From positions 1 through 64,000 of the forward strand of contig NZ_SLYW01000015.1 of NCBI RefSeq assembly GCF_004343585.1: a stretch of DNA of 64,000 bases, given 5' to 3'. Origin of the DNA: Neorhizobium sp. JUb45. GTDB lineage: Bacteria; Pseudomonadota; Alphaproteobacteria; Rhizobiales; Rhizobiaceae. Positions 36,224 to 44,841 of the stretch are shown one piece after another; position 1 is the first letter of the stretch, and each line of letters opens with the position of its first letter. The notes under the pieces were generated by a model. That model ran no database searches and was not told the DNA's origin. It was given only the letters and a program-made list of their open reading frames with translations. A program made the position numbers and the translations under genes.

Positions 36224-36973
36224 TTGAGCGCGGAAAAGAAATCGTCGAGCAATGTCATGCGCGCGGCCGAGATCCTCATGGCACTCGGTGATGCCAACCC
36301 GCCGGGACTGACATTGTCCGATCTCGCGACGCAACTGGGCGATGCCAAATCCGCTGTCCACCGCGCGCTTGTGGCGCTCAGCCAGTTCGGCCTCGTCGAG
36401 CAATCGGGGCGACGTGGGGCCTATCGCCTCGGGCCTGGCATCTATGCGCTGGCGAACAAGTCGCACAGCATCAACGACATGGTGAACTTCTATCGTCCGG
36501 CGCTGATCAGCATCAGCGCCGAGACGGGCCTGTCGAGCTATCTGATGGTGCGGTCCGGCCTCGATTCCGTCTGCCTAGATTTCGCGCTTGGCACGCTTCC
36601 CATTCAGGCCATGTTCGAAGGTGTGGGCGGGCGCCTGCCGCTTGGCGTCGGCCTTGGCGGTATCTGCGTTCTGGCCCAGATGGATGACGCTGCCCGCGAC
36701 AGGATTATCGAGATCAACACCGAACGCTACGCGCGATGGGGTGTGGACACCGAAACGGTAATGCAGGAAATCGCCATGCTGAAGACGGAAGGCTACGTCT
36801 TCGGCACGAGAAAACATGGCGGCGGTGGCGAGATAAAGACGATCGCCTTCCCCGCTGAGAAAGCCAATACCTTCAACAGTCAGGCCGCGATCTCGCTTCT
36901 TTTGCCAACCGATACCGATAGCTCCGACCTTAAGGCTTTTTTAAAAGCCTACAAACGCATCTCGATTAGCTGA
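36224..36973 (+). CDS. IclR family transcriptional regulator
   Basis: A 249-residue regulator. The N-terminal winged helix is VMRAAEILMALGD, LTLSDLATQLGDAKSAVHRAL and FGLVEQ...YRLGPGIYALA. The C-terminal effector domain has LPLGVGLGGICVLAQMDD and ends in a typical IclR helix. The likely start is TTG 36224 after GGAGGAC; no closer ATG keeps the N-terminal helix. It follows hyuAB and is the obvious candidate to act on the mirrored operators at 32.2-32.3 kb. Confidence 0.86.
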   Translation: MSAEKKSSSNVMRAAEILMALGDANPPGLTLSDLATQLGDAKSAVHRALVALSQFGLVEQSGRRGAYRLGPGIYALANKSHSINDMVNFYRPALISISAETGLSSYLMVRSGLDSVCLDFALGTLPIQAMFEGVGGRLPLGVGLGGICVLAQMDDAARDRIIEINTERYARWGVDTETVMQEIAMLKTEGYVFGTRKHGGGGEIKTIAFPAEKANTFNSQAAISLLLPTDTDSSDLKAFLKAYKRISIS

Positions 36974-37616
36974 TAGGCCAAGCGCGGCCCCTCAACTGTA
37001 AAATTTTCTGAAAATCTTTCCGGTGAAGCAATTTCCGGAAGATGTTGTTTACGGCGGTTGATTTCGCGGAGACTTGAAAACTCCCTGGTCTTGAAGGGAT
37101 ACGAACCGGCGACCCGTCATTTCTCATCTGCGGATTAATTTGGGTTCCACCGAACAGGACTTCCAAGGACACAACCCCGCCCCTTAGAGCAAATGCGATC
37201 CGAGAGACTACCCAATCGTTCATTGCAGTATGCAGATCATCAAGATCTGCCGCCTTGGGTATTGAAACTCCGGTCGGCAAAATCCTGCGGTGACGAGATA
37301 GGCGAGGGTTGGGGGAGGAGGCCTAAACGTCATCCAAATGGGCCACAACCATAGCCGCATTTCGCTGATCCGCTCTGATAGTTTCGCTCATGTCGTTTAG
37401 CAGCTGTGTAAGTCGGTCCAGCCCGACGCATTTTTAACTGACTTTCAAACATGCGCGATAACATTGCGTCCGCAGACCCGATATGACGTCCAATCGCATG
37501 CCGGCTCAATCTCCACCGGCAACGCCAGCATCAACGGCAAACCGCCTGGTCCGCACGTGAATGATGCCCCACGATGTTGACAGTCGCTCTCTATCTGTCT
37601 GTTGACCAGAGAAGTT
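36974..37616. other. Long intergenic region
   Basis: About 640 bases with no gene I can support. Minus-strand frames contain SRHAIGRHIGSADAMLSRMFESQL, faintly like the helix-turn-helix end of an Fnr-type regulator (around 37430-37500), and a tRNA T-arm-like stretch at 37099-37115. Both are weak and may be relics. Confidence 0.35.
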
Positions 37617-38495
37617 TCAACGCAGCGAGCTCACAAGGATCGCAGCGGCCTGATTGGCCGCAGAAAGCGCTGCCTTCATACCCTCCCCTCGCAGCAATTG
37701 CGCCGCCAATACGCCGATAAACTCATCACCTGCGCCATGCGTGCTGACGAGCTTGATCTTGATCGCCGGGATCGTCGCCTCTTCGCCGTCGCGCGTCGCA
37801 TAGGCAACGCCCGCACCGCCAGCCGTCACGACAGCCACCGGGAATGATTTTGCAAGAACGCGTGCTGCCGCAATCGCATCGTTGAGCGTATCGACCTCGG
37901 CACCACCGGCAAGCGCTTCCGCCTCGACGGCATTGACGACCAGAACGTCGATCAACCCTGCCAGTTCAGGCGAAAGAGCTCTCACCGGTGCGGCATTCAG
38001 AACAACCTTGCCCCCTGCCCTCTTCATCGCTGAAGCCGCAAGCACATTTGCCGGATCCGGCACTTCGTTTTGCAGGACGAGGATATTGCCCGCCTGAAAC
38101 AGCGATGCCGCCTGCTGCACATCTGTTTGCCCGAGCTGAAGATTGCTGCCCGAGACGATAACTGCGCCATAATCGCCTTCGGCATCGAAAATTGCCACGC
38201 TCATGCCGGAAGCGGCGCCTTCGATCACCCTGACATGATCCAGTTCGACCGCGTTTGCGGCAAGATTGGCGGTCAGCGTGCCGCCAAAATCATCGTCACC
38301 CACGGCACCGATCATCGCAGACCGCACGCCGGCCTTCGCTGCAGACACCGCCTGGTTTCCACCCTTGCCGCCGCAGGCCGGGTTCCACGCCGAACCGGTC
38401 ACCGTTTCGCCCTTTCGCGGGCGCGCCGGGCCTTTGACGATGATGTCGTAATGCAGGCTGCCGAAGACGACGACGGCGGGGGTGGATGCAGTCAT
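37617..38495 (-). CDS. PfkB-family carbohydrate kinase, ribokinase-like
   Basis: A 292-residue ribokinase-family kinase. CGGKGGNQAVSAAKAG (about residues 41-56) is the first PfkB signature, and HGAGDEFIGVLAAQL holds the anion hole and catalytic Asp of the second (usually GAGDTF, here GAGDEF). It would phosphorylate a pentose or related sugar in the cytoplasm. It is the last gene of the sugar operon and its start overlaps the RpiR stop by four bases. Confidence 0.87.
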   Translation of the reverse strand: MTASTPAVVVFGSLHYDIIVKGPARPRKGETVTGSAWNPACGGKGGNQAVSAAKAGVRSAMIGAVGDDDFGGTLTANLAANAVELDHVRVIEGAASGMSVAIFDAEGDYGAVIVSGSNLQLGQTDVQQAASLFQAGNILVLQNEVPDPANVLAASAMKRAGGKVVLNAAPVRALSPELAGLIDVLVVNAVEAEALAGGAEVDTLNDAIAAARVLAKSFPVAVVTAGGAGVAYATRDGEEATIPAIKIKLVSTHGAGDEFIGVLAAQLLRGEGMKAALSAANQAAAILVSSLR

Positions 38496-39367
38496 AGGAA
38501 TTTGTCTTTCCGTTTGGAGGCGACGGCCGCCATGGTCTTTTCGAGATGGTTTTCGGCGGCGGTGTAATCGCGCTGCGCAACAGCCACGAATACCGCGTCG
38601 AGAATATTGAGCTGGGCGATGCGGGCGGCCGCATTCTCGCCCATCAGCGGCGAACCCTGCGCTGTCGAACAGAGAACGACATCGGCATGCTGTGCCAGCG
38701 GAGATTCATTGTAATTGGTGATCGCAATCGTGCGGGCACCGTTGCGTCTGGCAGTCTGCATTGCCTCGATAACCGCCATCGTATTGCCGGAATGCGAGAA
38801 CCCGACGGCAATATCGTCATTACCAAGCAAGGAGGCGGACATCAGCATCATGTGCGAATCGTCGTAGACGCTGGCGCGTACGCCGATCCTCAGAAATTTG
38901 TGGGCCGCGTCGCGGGCGATCTGCGCCGAACCGCCGACACCGTAGAAATCGCGCTGACGCGCACCATGGATCAGGTCGGCAGCACGATCGAACGCTTTGA
39001 CATCCATGATCGACAGGGTTTCTTCCAGCGCCTGGATCGAAGTCCGGAACACTTTCTGTATGATTTCCTGGGACGTGTCCTCGATGGACAGTTCCTGGTG
39101 CATTTCCGCCGTCGGCAACCGGTTATACTGGGAAACCGCATTGCGGAATTCGCGATAGCCCGCGAATCCCAGTTTCTTGGTGATCTTCACGACCATGGCT
39201 TCCGAGACGCCGGCATCGGTTGCGATTTCCTTCAGCGACGTGTCGTCATTGAAGCTGCGCAGTGCAAAGACGGTCTCGACCACCCTTGCTTCCAGCGGCG
39301 TCAGCAGCGGCAGGCGCATGCGAATGCGCGGGCCGACTGCCTTCGGATCCATGTTGTCGGAATTCAT
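38492..39367 (-). CDS. RpiR family transcriptional regulator (HTH plus SIS domain)
   Basis: A 291-residue regulator. The N-terminal HTH is TSLKEIATDAGVSEAMVVKITKKLGF followed by GYREFRNAV. A C-terminal SIS sugar-phosphate-binding domain has GVGGSAQIARDAAHKFLR and VGFSHSGNTMAVIEAM. The gene lies between permease and kinase with ATGA overlaps on both sides, so it is expressed with the operon it presumably controls in response to a sugar phosphate. Confidence 0.88.
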   Translation of the reverse strand: MNSDNMDPKAVGPRIRMRLPLLTPLEARVVETVFALRSFNDDTSLKEIATDAGVSEAMVVKITKKLGFAGYREFRNAVSQYNRLPTAEMHQELSIEDTSQEIIQKVFRTSIQALEETLSIMDVKAFDRAADLIHGARQRDFYGVGGSAQIARDAAHKFLRIGVRASVYDDSHMMLMSASLLGNDDIAVGFSHSGNTMAVIEAMQTARRNGARTIAITNYNESPLAQHADVVLCSTAQGSPLMGENAAARIAQLNILDAVFVAVAQRDYTAAENHLEKTMAAVASKRKDKFL

Positions 39368-40338
39368 CCCCGTCCCCTTGTCGCGCGATCAATCATCATT
39401 GCGACAAGAATTATAAGGCCGGTTGCGAGAAGTTGATAGAAAGCCTGAACGTTCATCAACGTCAAACCGTTGCGCAGGGCACCCAGAATGATGGCGCCGA
39501 GGATGGTGCCGACGATCGATCCCTTGCCGCCCATCAGCGACGCACCACCGATGGCGGCAGCTGCAATCGCATCGAGTTCCCACAGATTGCCGAGGATAGG
39601 CTCTGCCGCACCGAGGCGACCGATCAGGATGAAGGATGCAAGCGCCGCCAGAACACCGGAGATCACATAGGCAGTGATCTTGGTGAGCGCGATAGGCACA
39701 CCGGCCACATAGGAGGCTTCTTCATTGCCGCCGACGGCGAGCAGATATTCACCAATCGGCGTCTTCTTGAGCAGGACCCAGGCTCCGAAGGCTACAACCG
39801 CAACGATGATGACCGAGTTCGGAATGCCGGCAACATTGCCATTGAACAATGACCGGAAGCTCTGCGGCACACCGAGAACCGGATTGCCACCCGTATAGAT
39901 CAACGCGATGGCGCGGTAAGTGCTGAGCGTTCCGAGCGTGACGATGAACGGCTGAAGGCCGACATAGGCGACCAGCACGCCGTTGACGAGACCGCAGAAG
40001 GCACCAATGCCGAGACCGGCAAGAAGCGCCACCGGCACGGGCACGCCCGTCACCAGAAGAGCAGCCGTCAGCACGGCGGAAATCGCAGCCGTCGGGCCGA
40101 CCGAGAGGTCGATACCACCGGAAATGATGACCAGCGTCATGCCGAGCGCGATGCAGGCATTGATGCTCGACTGCTGCAGGATGTTGATGAGGTTGCGCTC
40201 GGACAGGAAGCCCGGCACCAGCGCCGCAAACACGGCCATGATGATGATCAGGCCGATGAGCGTACCGGCATCACGCAGCGAGAACGAGCTGAAAAGTTTC
40301 GAGGAACGCTTGGGCGTTTCGGCGGCGATATCAGACAT
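39364..40338 (-). CDS. ABC sugar transporter permease, RbsC-like
   Basis: A 324-residue permease with about nine to ten membrane segments. Family marks are NILQQSSINACIALGMTLVIISGGIDLSVG, LGIGAFCGLVNGVLVAY and the C-terminal AAAAIGGASLMGGKGSIVGTILGA. ATG 40338 follows GCAGGAGCACACCC. The gene overlaps the ATPase stop region by eight bases. Confidence 0.9.
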   Translation of the reverse strand: MSDIAAETPKRSSKLFSSFSLRDAGTLIGLIIIMAVFAALVPGFLSERNLINILQQSSINACIALGMTLVIISGGIDLSVGPTAAISAVLTAALLVTGVPVPVALLAGLGIGAFCGLVNGVLVAYVGLQPFIVTLGTLSTYRAIALIYTGGNPVLGVPQSFRSLFNGNVAGIPNSVIIVAVVAFGAWVLLKKTPIGEYLLAVGGNEEASYVAGVPIALTKITAYVISGVLAALASFILIGRLGAAEPILGNLWELDAIAAAAIGGASLMGGKGSIVGTILGAIILGALRNGLTLMNVQAFYQLLATGLIILVAMMIDRATRGRG

Positions 40339-41869
40339 GGGTGTGCTCCTGCGTCGAGGAATGGGTATTTGGCTCGGCATCGCCGACGGCGTGCGAGACG
40401 ATGGCCTGTTCCGTCAGCTCGTGTCGTTCCAGCTGGGCGGCGATGCGGCCGTTGCGCATGACGATGACCCGGTCCGACAGCCGGATAACCTCGGGAAGTT
40501 CCGAGGAGACGACGATGACGGACTTGCCTTCGGCGGCGAGGTTTTCGATCAGATGATAGATTTCGGACTTGGCACCGACATCGATGCCGCGTGTCGGTTC
40601 GTCGAACAAGAGGATTTCAGATCCGGCGGCCAGCCAACGGGCGATGATCGCCTTCTGCTGGTTGCCACCGCTGAACAGCTTGATCGGACGATCGATCTGG
40701 AACGGCCGCAGGTTGACCCGCTTCAGCAATGTTTCGGCAGTATTGTTAACCGTCGAATGGCGAACGACGCCGACCTTTACGAATTTCCGCAAGGACGGCA
40801 GCGCCATGTTCAGCGACACCGGGCGCATGGGAATGATGCCCTCGCGCTTGCGCTCTTCGGGCAACAGACCGATCCCGGCAGAGATGGCGGAGCGCGGGTT
40901 TGTCAGCTTCAGCGCACGGCCGTCGATGCTGATCTCGCCGGATCCGATCTTGTCGACGCCGGCCAGAAGACGCAGAAGCTCGGTACGGCCGGAGCCGACC
41001 AGGCCGGCAATGCCGACGACTTCGCCGCGTCTTACTGTGAAGGAGACGTCGCGGACATGCGTGACCGCGGAGGAAAGGCCCCGCACTTCAACGCGAACGT
41101 CATCCTTCACAAACGAATTGTGTTCTTCCTGCATCAGCTCGCGGCCGACCATCATCGCGATCACGTCCGACTGTGCGGCGGTGCGCAGGTCAACCGTGCC
41201 GACCACGTTGCCGTCACGCATGACGGTGCCCTGGTGGCAGATGCGGAAAACCTCATCCATCTTGTGCGAGACATAGATGATCGCCACGCCGGAGGCCGCC
41301 ATCTTCTCGATGATGACCGCGAGGCTCTCGAATTCGGCCGGCGTCAGGCTGGACGTCGGTTCGTCCATTGCGACGATCTTGGCGTTTTCCAGCAGGGCGC
41401 GGGCGATCTCGACGATCTGCCGCTGCGCCACCTTCAGGTTCTTGATCGGCGTCGAAGGGTCGATCGACGGGTCGATCATGGCAAGCGCTGCGGCCGCGCG
41501 CTTTTCCTGTTCGCGACGATTGACCAGCAAGCCGCCGGCAGTCTTCAACGGATGGCCGAGAAACATGTTCTGCGCGACAGTCAGATTGGGGATCTGCTGC
41601 AACTCCTGATGGATCATGGCGATGCCGGCGCGGCGGGCATCCTCGGGGCTCTTGAACGTGGCAAGCTTGCCATCGACGTAAAACTCGCCGCTGGTCTGGC
41701 GCGACACACCGGACAGAATGCGCAGCAGCGTCGATTTGCCGGCGCCGTTTTCGCCGAGAAGAGCGTGAACTTCACCGGGCTTTATGGAAAAGGTCGCGTC
41801 CGAAAGCGCCTTGACGCTTGGAAAGGTCTTGGTGATGCCCTCGAACTTGAGGCGAGCCGTTGTCGTCAT
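40331..41869 (-). CDS. ABC sugar transporter ATP-binding protein, RbsA/MglA-like
   Basis: A 512-residue double ATPase. Domain one has Walker A GENGAGKST, LKVAQRQIVEIARALL and the Walker B region IVAMDEPTSSL. Domain two has the degenerate GLVGSGRTELLR, SGGNQQKAIIARWL and LLFDEPTRGIDVGAK, the usual asymmetric RbsA pattern. ATG 41869 is chosen because FEGITKTFPSVKAL then begins near the N-terminus. It lies 58 bases after the binding-protein stop. Confidence 0.92.
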   Translation of the reverse strand: MTTTARLKFEGITKTFPSVKALSDATFSIKPGEVHALLGENGAGKSTLLRILSGVSRQTSGEFYVDGKLATFKSPEDARRAGIAMIHQELQQIPNLTVAQNMFLGHPLKTAGGLLVNRREQEKRAAAALAMIDPSIDPSTPIKNLKVAQRQIVEIARALLENAKIVAMDEPTSSLTPAEFESLAVIIEKMAASGVAIIYVSHKMDEVFRICHQGTVMRDGNVVGTVDLRTAAQSDVIAMMVGRELMQEEHNSFVKDDVRVEVRGLSSAVTHVRDVSFTVRRGEVVGIAGLVGSGRTELLRLLAGVDKIGSGEISIDGRALKLTNPRSAISAGIGLLPEERKREGIIPMRPVSLNMALPSLRKFVKVGVVRHSTVNNTAETLLKRVNLRPFQIDRPIKLFSGGNQQKAIIARWLAAGSEILLFDEPTRGIDVGAKSEIYHLIENLAAEGKSVIVVSSELPEVIRLSDRVIVMRNGRIAAQLERHELTEQAIVSHAVGDAEPNTHSSTQEHTHV

Positions 41870-41927
41870 CTCGGTGCTTTCATCAAAGGAGGGGAGCCGG
41901 CCTCGGGAGGACCGGCTCCTGTTGCGA

Positions 41928-42989
41928 TTACTGCGCGGACGCAGCATCCTTCATCAGCACGGCGCGGACATCGACGCCGTCGCCCTTGTACTTGGCAAGG
42001 TTGTCCTTGGTGATCAGCGCCTGCGGCGTGGCGACGACACGTGCCACCTTCTGGCCTGCGACGAGACGAAGTGCCGTTTCCATCGCCACTTCACCAGTCA
42101 GGATCGGAAAACTGTCGACCGTACCGGTCAGTTCTCCGGCTTCGATCGACTTGTAGGCGTCGGAAATGCCATCCGTGCCGAACACGGCGACCTTGCCGAG
42201 CAGGCCCGCAGCCTTGACCGCCTCGATGACGCCGAGTGCCATGCCGTCATTGTTGCAATAGAAGCCGACGAGATCGGGGTTCTGCTGCAGAATGTTGGTG
42301 GCGGCATCGTAGGACTGCTGGCGATCCCAGTTACCCGGAACGCTGGCAACGACCTGGAACTTGGAGTTCTCGCCGATGGTGGACTTGAAGCCCGCCGTGC
42401 GCTGGACAGCGGCAAACACGCCGGCCTGGCCTTCGATGATGGCGACCTTGCCGCCTTCCGGACGGTTGTCGATGAACCATTTGGCAACACGCACACCGTT
42501 ATCGCGCTGGACGTTGCCGACATAGTGCTCGGCCTGCGGCACGACGGCATCGTTGACGTTGACGACGGGGATGTTGGCTTCCTTGGCCTGCTCCATGACC
42601 GGCTGCAGGTTGGCATCGGTCTGCGGCGACACGAGAATGACGTTGAAGCCGGTGGTGACCATGCCTTCTGCAATCGTCAGCTGACCCAACTGATCGCCTT
42701 CGCTCTGCGCTGCCTGATAGGCAACGGTCGCGCCGGCCTTCTCACCGAACTTCTCGTAACCTTCGCCGAGCGAACGCCAGTATTCGTTGGTGAGCGTCTT
42801 GGAAACGCCACCGGCGCGCGTGCCTTCCGGAATTTTCGGAAACGCGCCGTACTTCGCTTCAAGCTGCGACCAGTCAACCCGGTCCTTTTCGGTATCCGAG
42901 TTGAGCGGTGCAAGCTCCTGCGCGAAGGCCGCGCTTGCCATCAGCGCCAGCGCCATGCCGGCAAACGCGGATTTCAGGTGTCTGTTCAT
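41928..42989 (-). CDS. Sugar ABC transporter substrate-binding protein (ribose/xylose type)
   Basis: A 353-residue periplasmic binding protein with a signal peptide (MNRHLKSAFAGMALALMASAAFA). Core blocks are VILVSPQTDANLQPVMEQA, IPVVNVNDAVV and GFYCNNDGMALGVIEAVKAAG, as in the RbsB-type Peripla_BP_4 group. It is about 50 residues longer than RbsB because of an extra N-terminal segment after the signal. ATG 42989 follows GGGAGGATACT. The operon contains an isomerase, RpiR regulator and kinase, which points to a pentose or polyol. The exact sugar is not determined. Confidence 0.9.
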   Translation of the reverse strand: MNRHLKSAFAGMALALMASAAFAQELAPLNSDTEKDRVDWSQLEAKYGAFPKIPEGTRAGGVSKTLTNEYWRSLGEGYEKFGEKAGATVAYQAAQSEGDQLGQLTIAEGMVTTGFNVILVSPQTDANLQPVMEQAKEANIPVVNVNDAVVPQAEHYVGNVQRDNGVRVAKWFIDNRPEGGKVAIIEGQAGVFAAVQRTAGFKSTIGENSKFQVVASVPGNWDRQQSYDAATNILQQNPDLVGFYCNNDGMALGVIEAVKAAGLLGKVAVFGTDGISDAYKSIEAGELTGTVDSFPILTGEVAMETALRLVAGQKVARVVATPQALITKDNLAKYKGDGVDVRAVLMKDAASAQ

Positions 42990-43041
42990 AGTATCCTCCC
43001 AGGTGTGGTTGTTGGAATAGAAGATGTCTCTTGGAGCTCCC

Positions 43042-44031
43042 TCAAGCGACGTCGCCAAGCATTGCCTCCTGAATGATCGACTGCGCGGTGACGGCATCCT
43101 GACGGTCGATCGCGCTGCCGAGGCGGTTGTCGCCTTCGAGACGATCGACGACCTTGAGCATGCGCTTGACGGTCTGAATGTTGACTTCGCATTCATGAAC
43201 CGGATCGAGGCCGGTCATGTCCGGGAAGGTGTCAAAATAGATCGCGCCATCGTAACCGTCGCGACGGATCTGGCGCAGCAGTTCGATGGTCTGGATCGAG
43301 TGCACCGCACCGACCATCAGGCCATCATCGCGCTTGGCATAACCGTCATTGAGGTGAACGCCGAGCAGACGGCTGTGGCGGGCGATCATGGCGGCGGCGA
43401 AAGCCGGCTGTTCGTCGGCATAAAGCACATGCGCGAAATCGAGCGTGACGCCGAGATTGGCACAGCCCGCTTCCTTGATGGCCAGAAGCGTGGTGGCGCA
43501 GTCCGGCATCAGACTGTAGGAGCGCGGCTCGTTGGGCTTGTATTCGATCGAGATCAGGCAGTCGGCGTCATGTTCGCAAACTTCACGAATTCCATCGATT
43601 TCGTGTTGCCACATGCGATCATAGTCAGCCTGGAAGGCATAATCGAAGCCGTCCTGACCGAGCCAGATGGTCATCAGGTTGGAACCGGCTTCGCGGGCTG
43701 CATCGATACCGGCCTTGGTCAGGTCGATCGCTTCACGGCGAACCGATTCGTCGGGATGGGTGAAGGCGCCGAGCTTGAAAGCCGGATTGGTGTAATAGCG
43801 CATGGCAAAACCGTTGATTGCCAGGCCCATATCTTCCAGCTTACGCTTCAGTTCTGCAGGCTTTTCACCGACGTGATCGGGATAATTGAGGTCCAGATCC
43901 GTCAAGCCATCGACCTTGGCGGCACGCGCCGCCATCTGCAGGACCGTCGGCTTGCCCTTCAGGTCCGGCCATTCGCCGGCAGGGTTCGAAGCGAAGGAGT
44001 TGAGGCGGGTGGCAAAACGGAGGTTCGACAA
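43042..44031 (-). CDS. Sugar phosphate isomerase/epimerase-like TIM-barrel protein
   Basis: A 329-residue xylose-isomerase-like TIM barrel. Probable metal ligands are the Glu in SIEYKPNEPRSY, the Asp/His in LGVTLDFAHV and the His in LGVHLNDGYAKRDDG; YKPNEPR recalls the KPNEPR strand of xylose isomerase. It probably isomerises or epimerises the sugar imported by the adjacent transporter. The start is TTG 44031, as no ATG occurs upstream in frame; AGGG about nine bases upstream is a modest ribosome binding site. It is the first gene of the minus-strand sugar operon. Confidence 0.84.
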   Translation of the reverse strand: MSNLRFATRLNSFASNPAGEWPDLKGKPTVLQMAARAAKVDGLTDLDLNYPDHVGEKPAELKRKLEDMGLAINGFAMRYYTNPAFKLGAFTHPDESVRREAIDLTKAGIDAAREAGSNLMTIWLGQDGFDYAFQADYDRMWQHEIDGIREVCEHDADCLISIEYKPNEPRSYSLMPDCATTLLAIKEAGCANLGVTLDFAHVLYADEQPAFAAAMIARHSRLLGVHLNDGYAKRDDGLMVGAVHSIQTIELLRQIRRDGYDGAIYFDTFPDMTGLDPVHECEVNIQTVKRMLKVVDRLEGDNRLGSAIDRQDAVTAQSIIQEAMLGDVA

Positions 44032-44321
44032 TGTCTTCGGCCCTATCGAAAATGATCAGATGCCGCAACTTCACAAAATCATTCTCTCTTGTAAAGTAAA
44101 ATAGTTATTGCAACGCACCATGGGCGAACAGGCCGCATCGCCCGGATACACCACTTGCCTTAAAATCAAGCAGTCTTCTGCGGCGTGGCGTGCCCACTCT
44201 CGGCTTTTTGCGGGTCATAGCTTGCCACTGTTTGTCTAAGTCACGAGAGCTATGCGTTGAGCTCATATCCTTGCGATATTGTCACTGAAAATTCCGCGCC
44301 TTAACCTTCAGCGTATCGATA
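44032..44321. other. Intergenic region before repair-gene remnants
   Basis: It should contain the sugar-operon promoter on the minus strand (AT-rich stretch around 44080-44115). No gene or repeat was identified. Confidence 0.35.
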
Positions 44322-44450
44322 GCCGAGATCGAGTTTCGCGCCTGGATGGCCGACGGCAAGCTGCGCCATGCGGCCTACAAAGGTTTGCGGGAGCGGCAGG
44401 ACAATGCCGATGTTTCCAGCTCGACTAGCGGATCGCTGGCGATGCGCTAG
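44322..44450 (+). pseudogene. DNA ligase D (LigD) fragment
   Basis: A 43-codon stretch reads AEIEFRAWMADGKLRHAAYKG followed by LRERQDNADV, the conserved C-terminal end of the ATP-dependent ligase domain of LigD, where family members have AEIEFRxWTxDGxLRHxSYKGLRE. The rest of the gene is absent. It is a relic of a non-homologous end-joining ligase. Confidence 0.7.
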
Positions 44451-44486
44451 ATTTCCTCATCGGTCTGAGCGGAGGGATAGCCTGCA

Positions 44487-44720
44487 ATGTGCGCTCTTTA
44501 TCGGATGGAAGACAAGGACTGGGTCTCGAAGTGGGCCCAGGACGCCGAGAGCCTAATCAACCTCATGCCCGCCTACCAGATGAACCCCGATCAGATGGGG
44601 CCGATCGTTCGCAACACGGCCGACGGCAAAACGCAGCTGGTGCATGCGCGCTGGGGCCTTCCTTCCCCGATATTCGTGCAGAAGAAGGCCGCCGAGGCAC
44701 GCGCGGGTAGCCTCCTGTAG
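44487..44720 (+). pseudogene. SRAP-domain (YedK/HMCES-like) protein, truncated
   Basis: A 77-codon frame begins MCALYRMEDKDWVSKWAQDA and continues PDQMGPIVRN then LVHARWGLPSP. This is the N-terminal part of an SOS-response-associated peptidase (SRAP) protein, in which Cys2 crosslinks to abasic sites. Full-length proteins are about 220-250 residues; here the frame stops soon after the ARWGLPSP block, so the C-terminal catalytic His region is missing. It is probably non-functional, although Cys2 is intact. Confidence 0.7.
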
Positions 44721-44841
44721 CCGGGCAAGGGCATCCGACAGTTCGGTGCACTGAAGCAGCTGTTTGCGATCGGCGGGAACGGTGATATGTTCACTATCCG
44801 TTCCAACTATCGAGCCTCAACCCGGACCTTCCGGCAGCACC

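Noticed and set aside
37430..37500. Possible Fnr-type helix-turn-helix relic on the minus strand
   Set aside because: The similarity is limited to about 20 residues without a start codon or flanking domain.
39983..42013. Plus-strand 676-codon frame opposite the sugar permease and ATPase
   Set aside because: Antisense shadow spanning two real genes, with no domain and Asp/Arg/His-rich composition.
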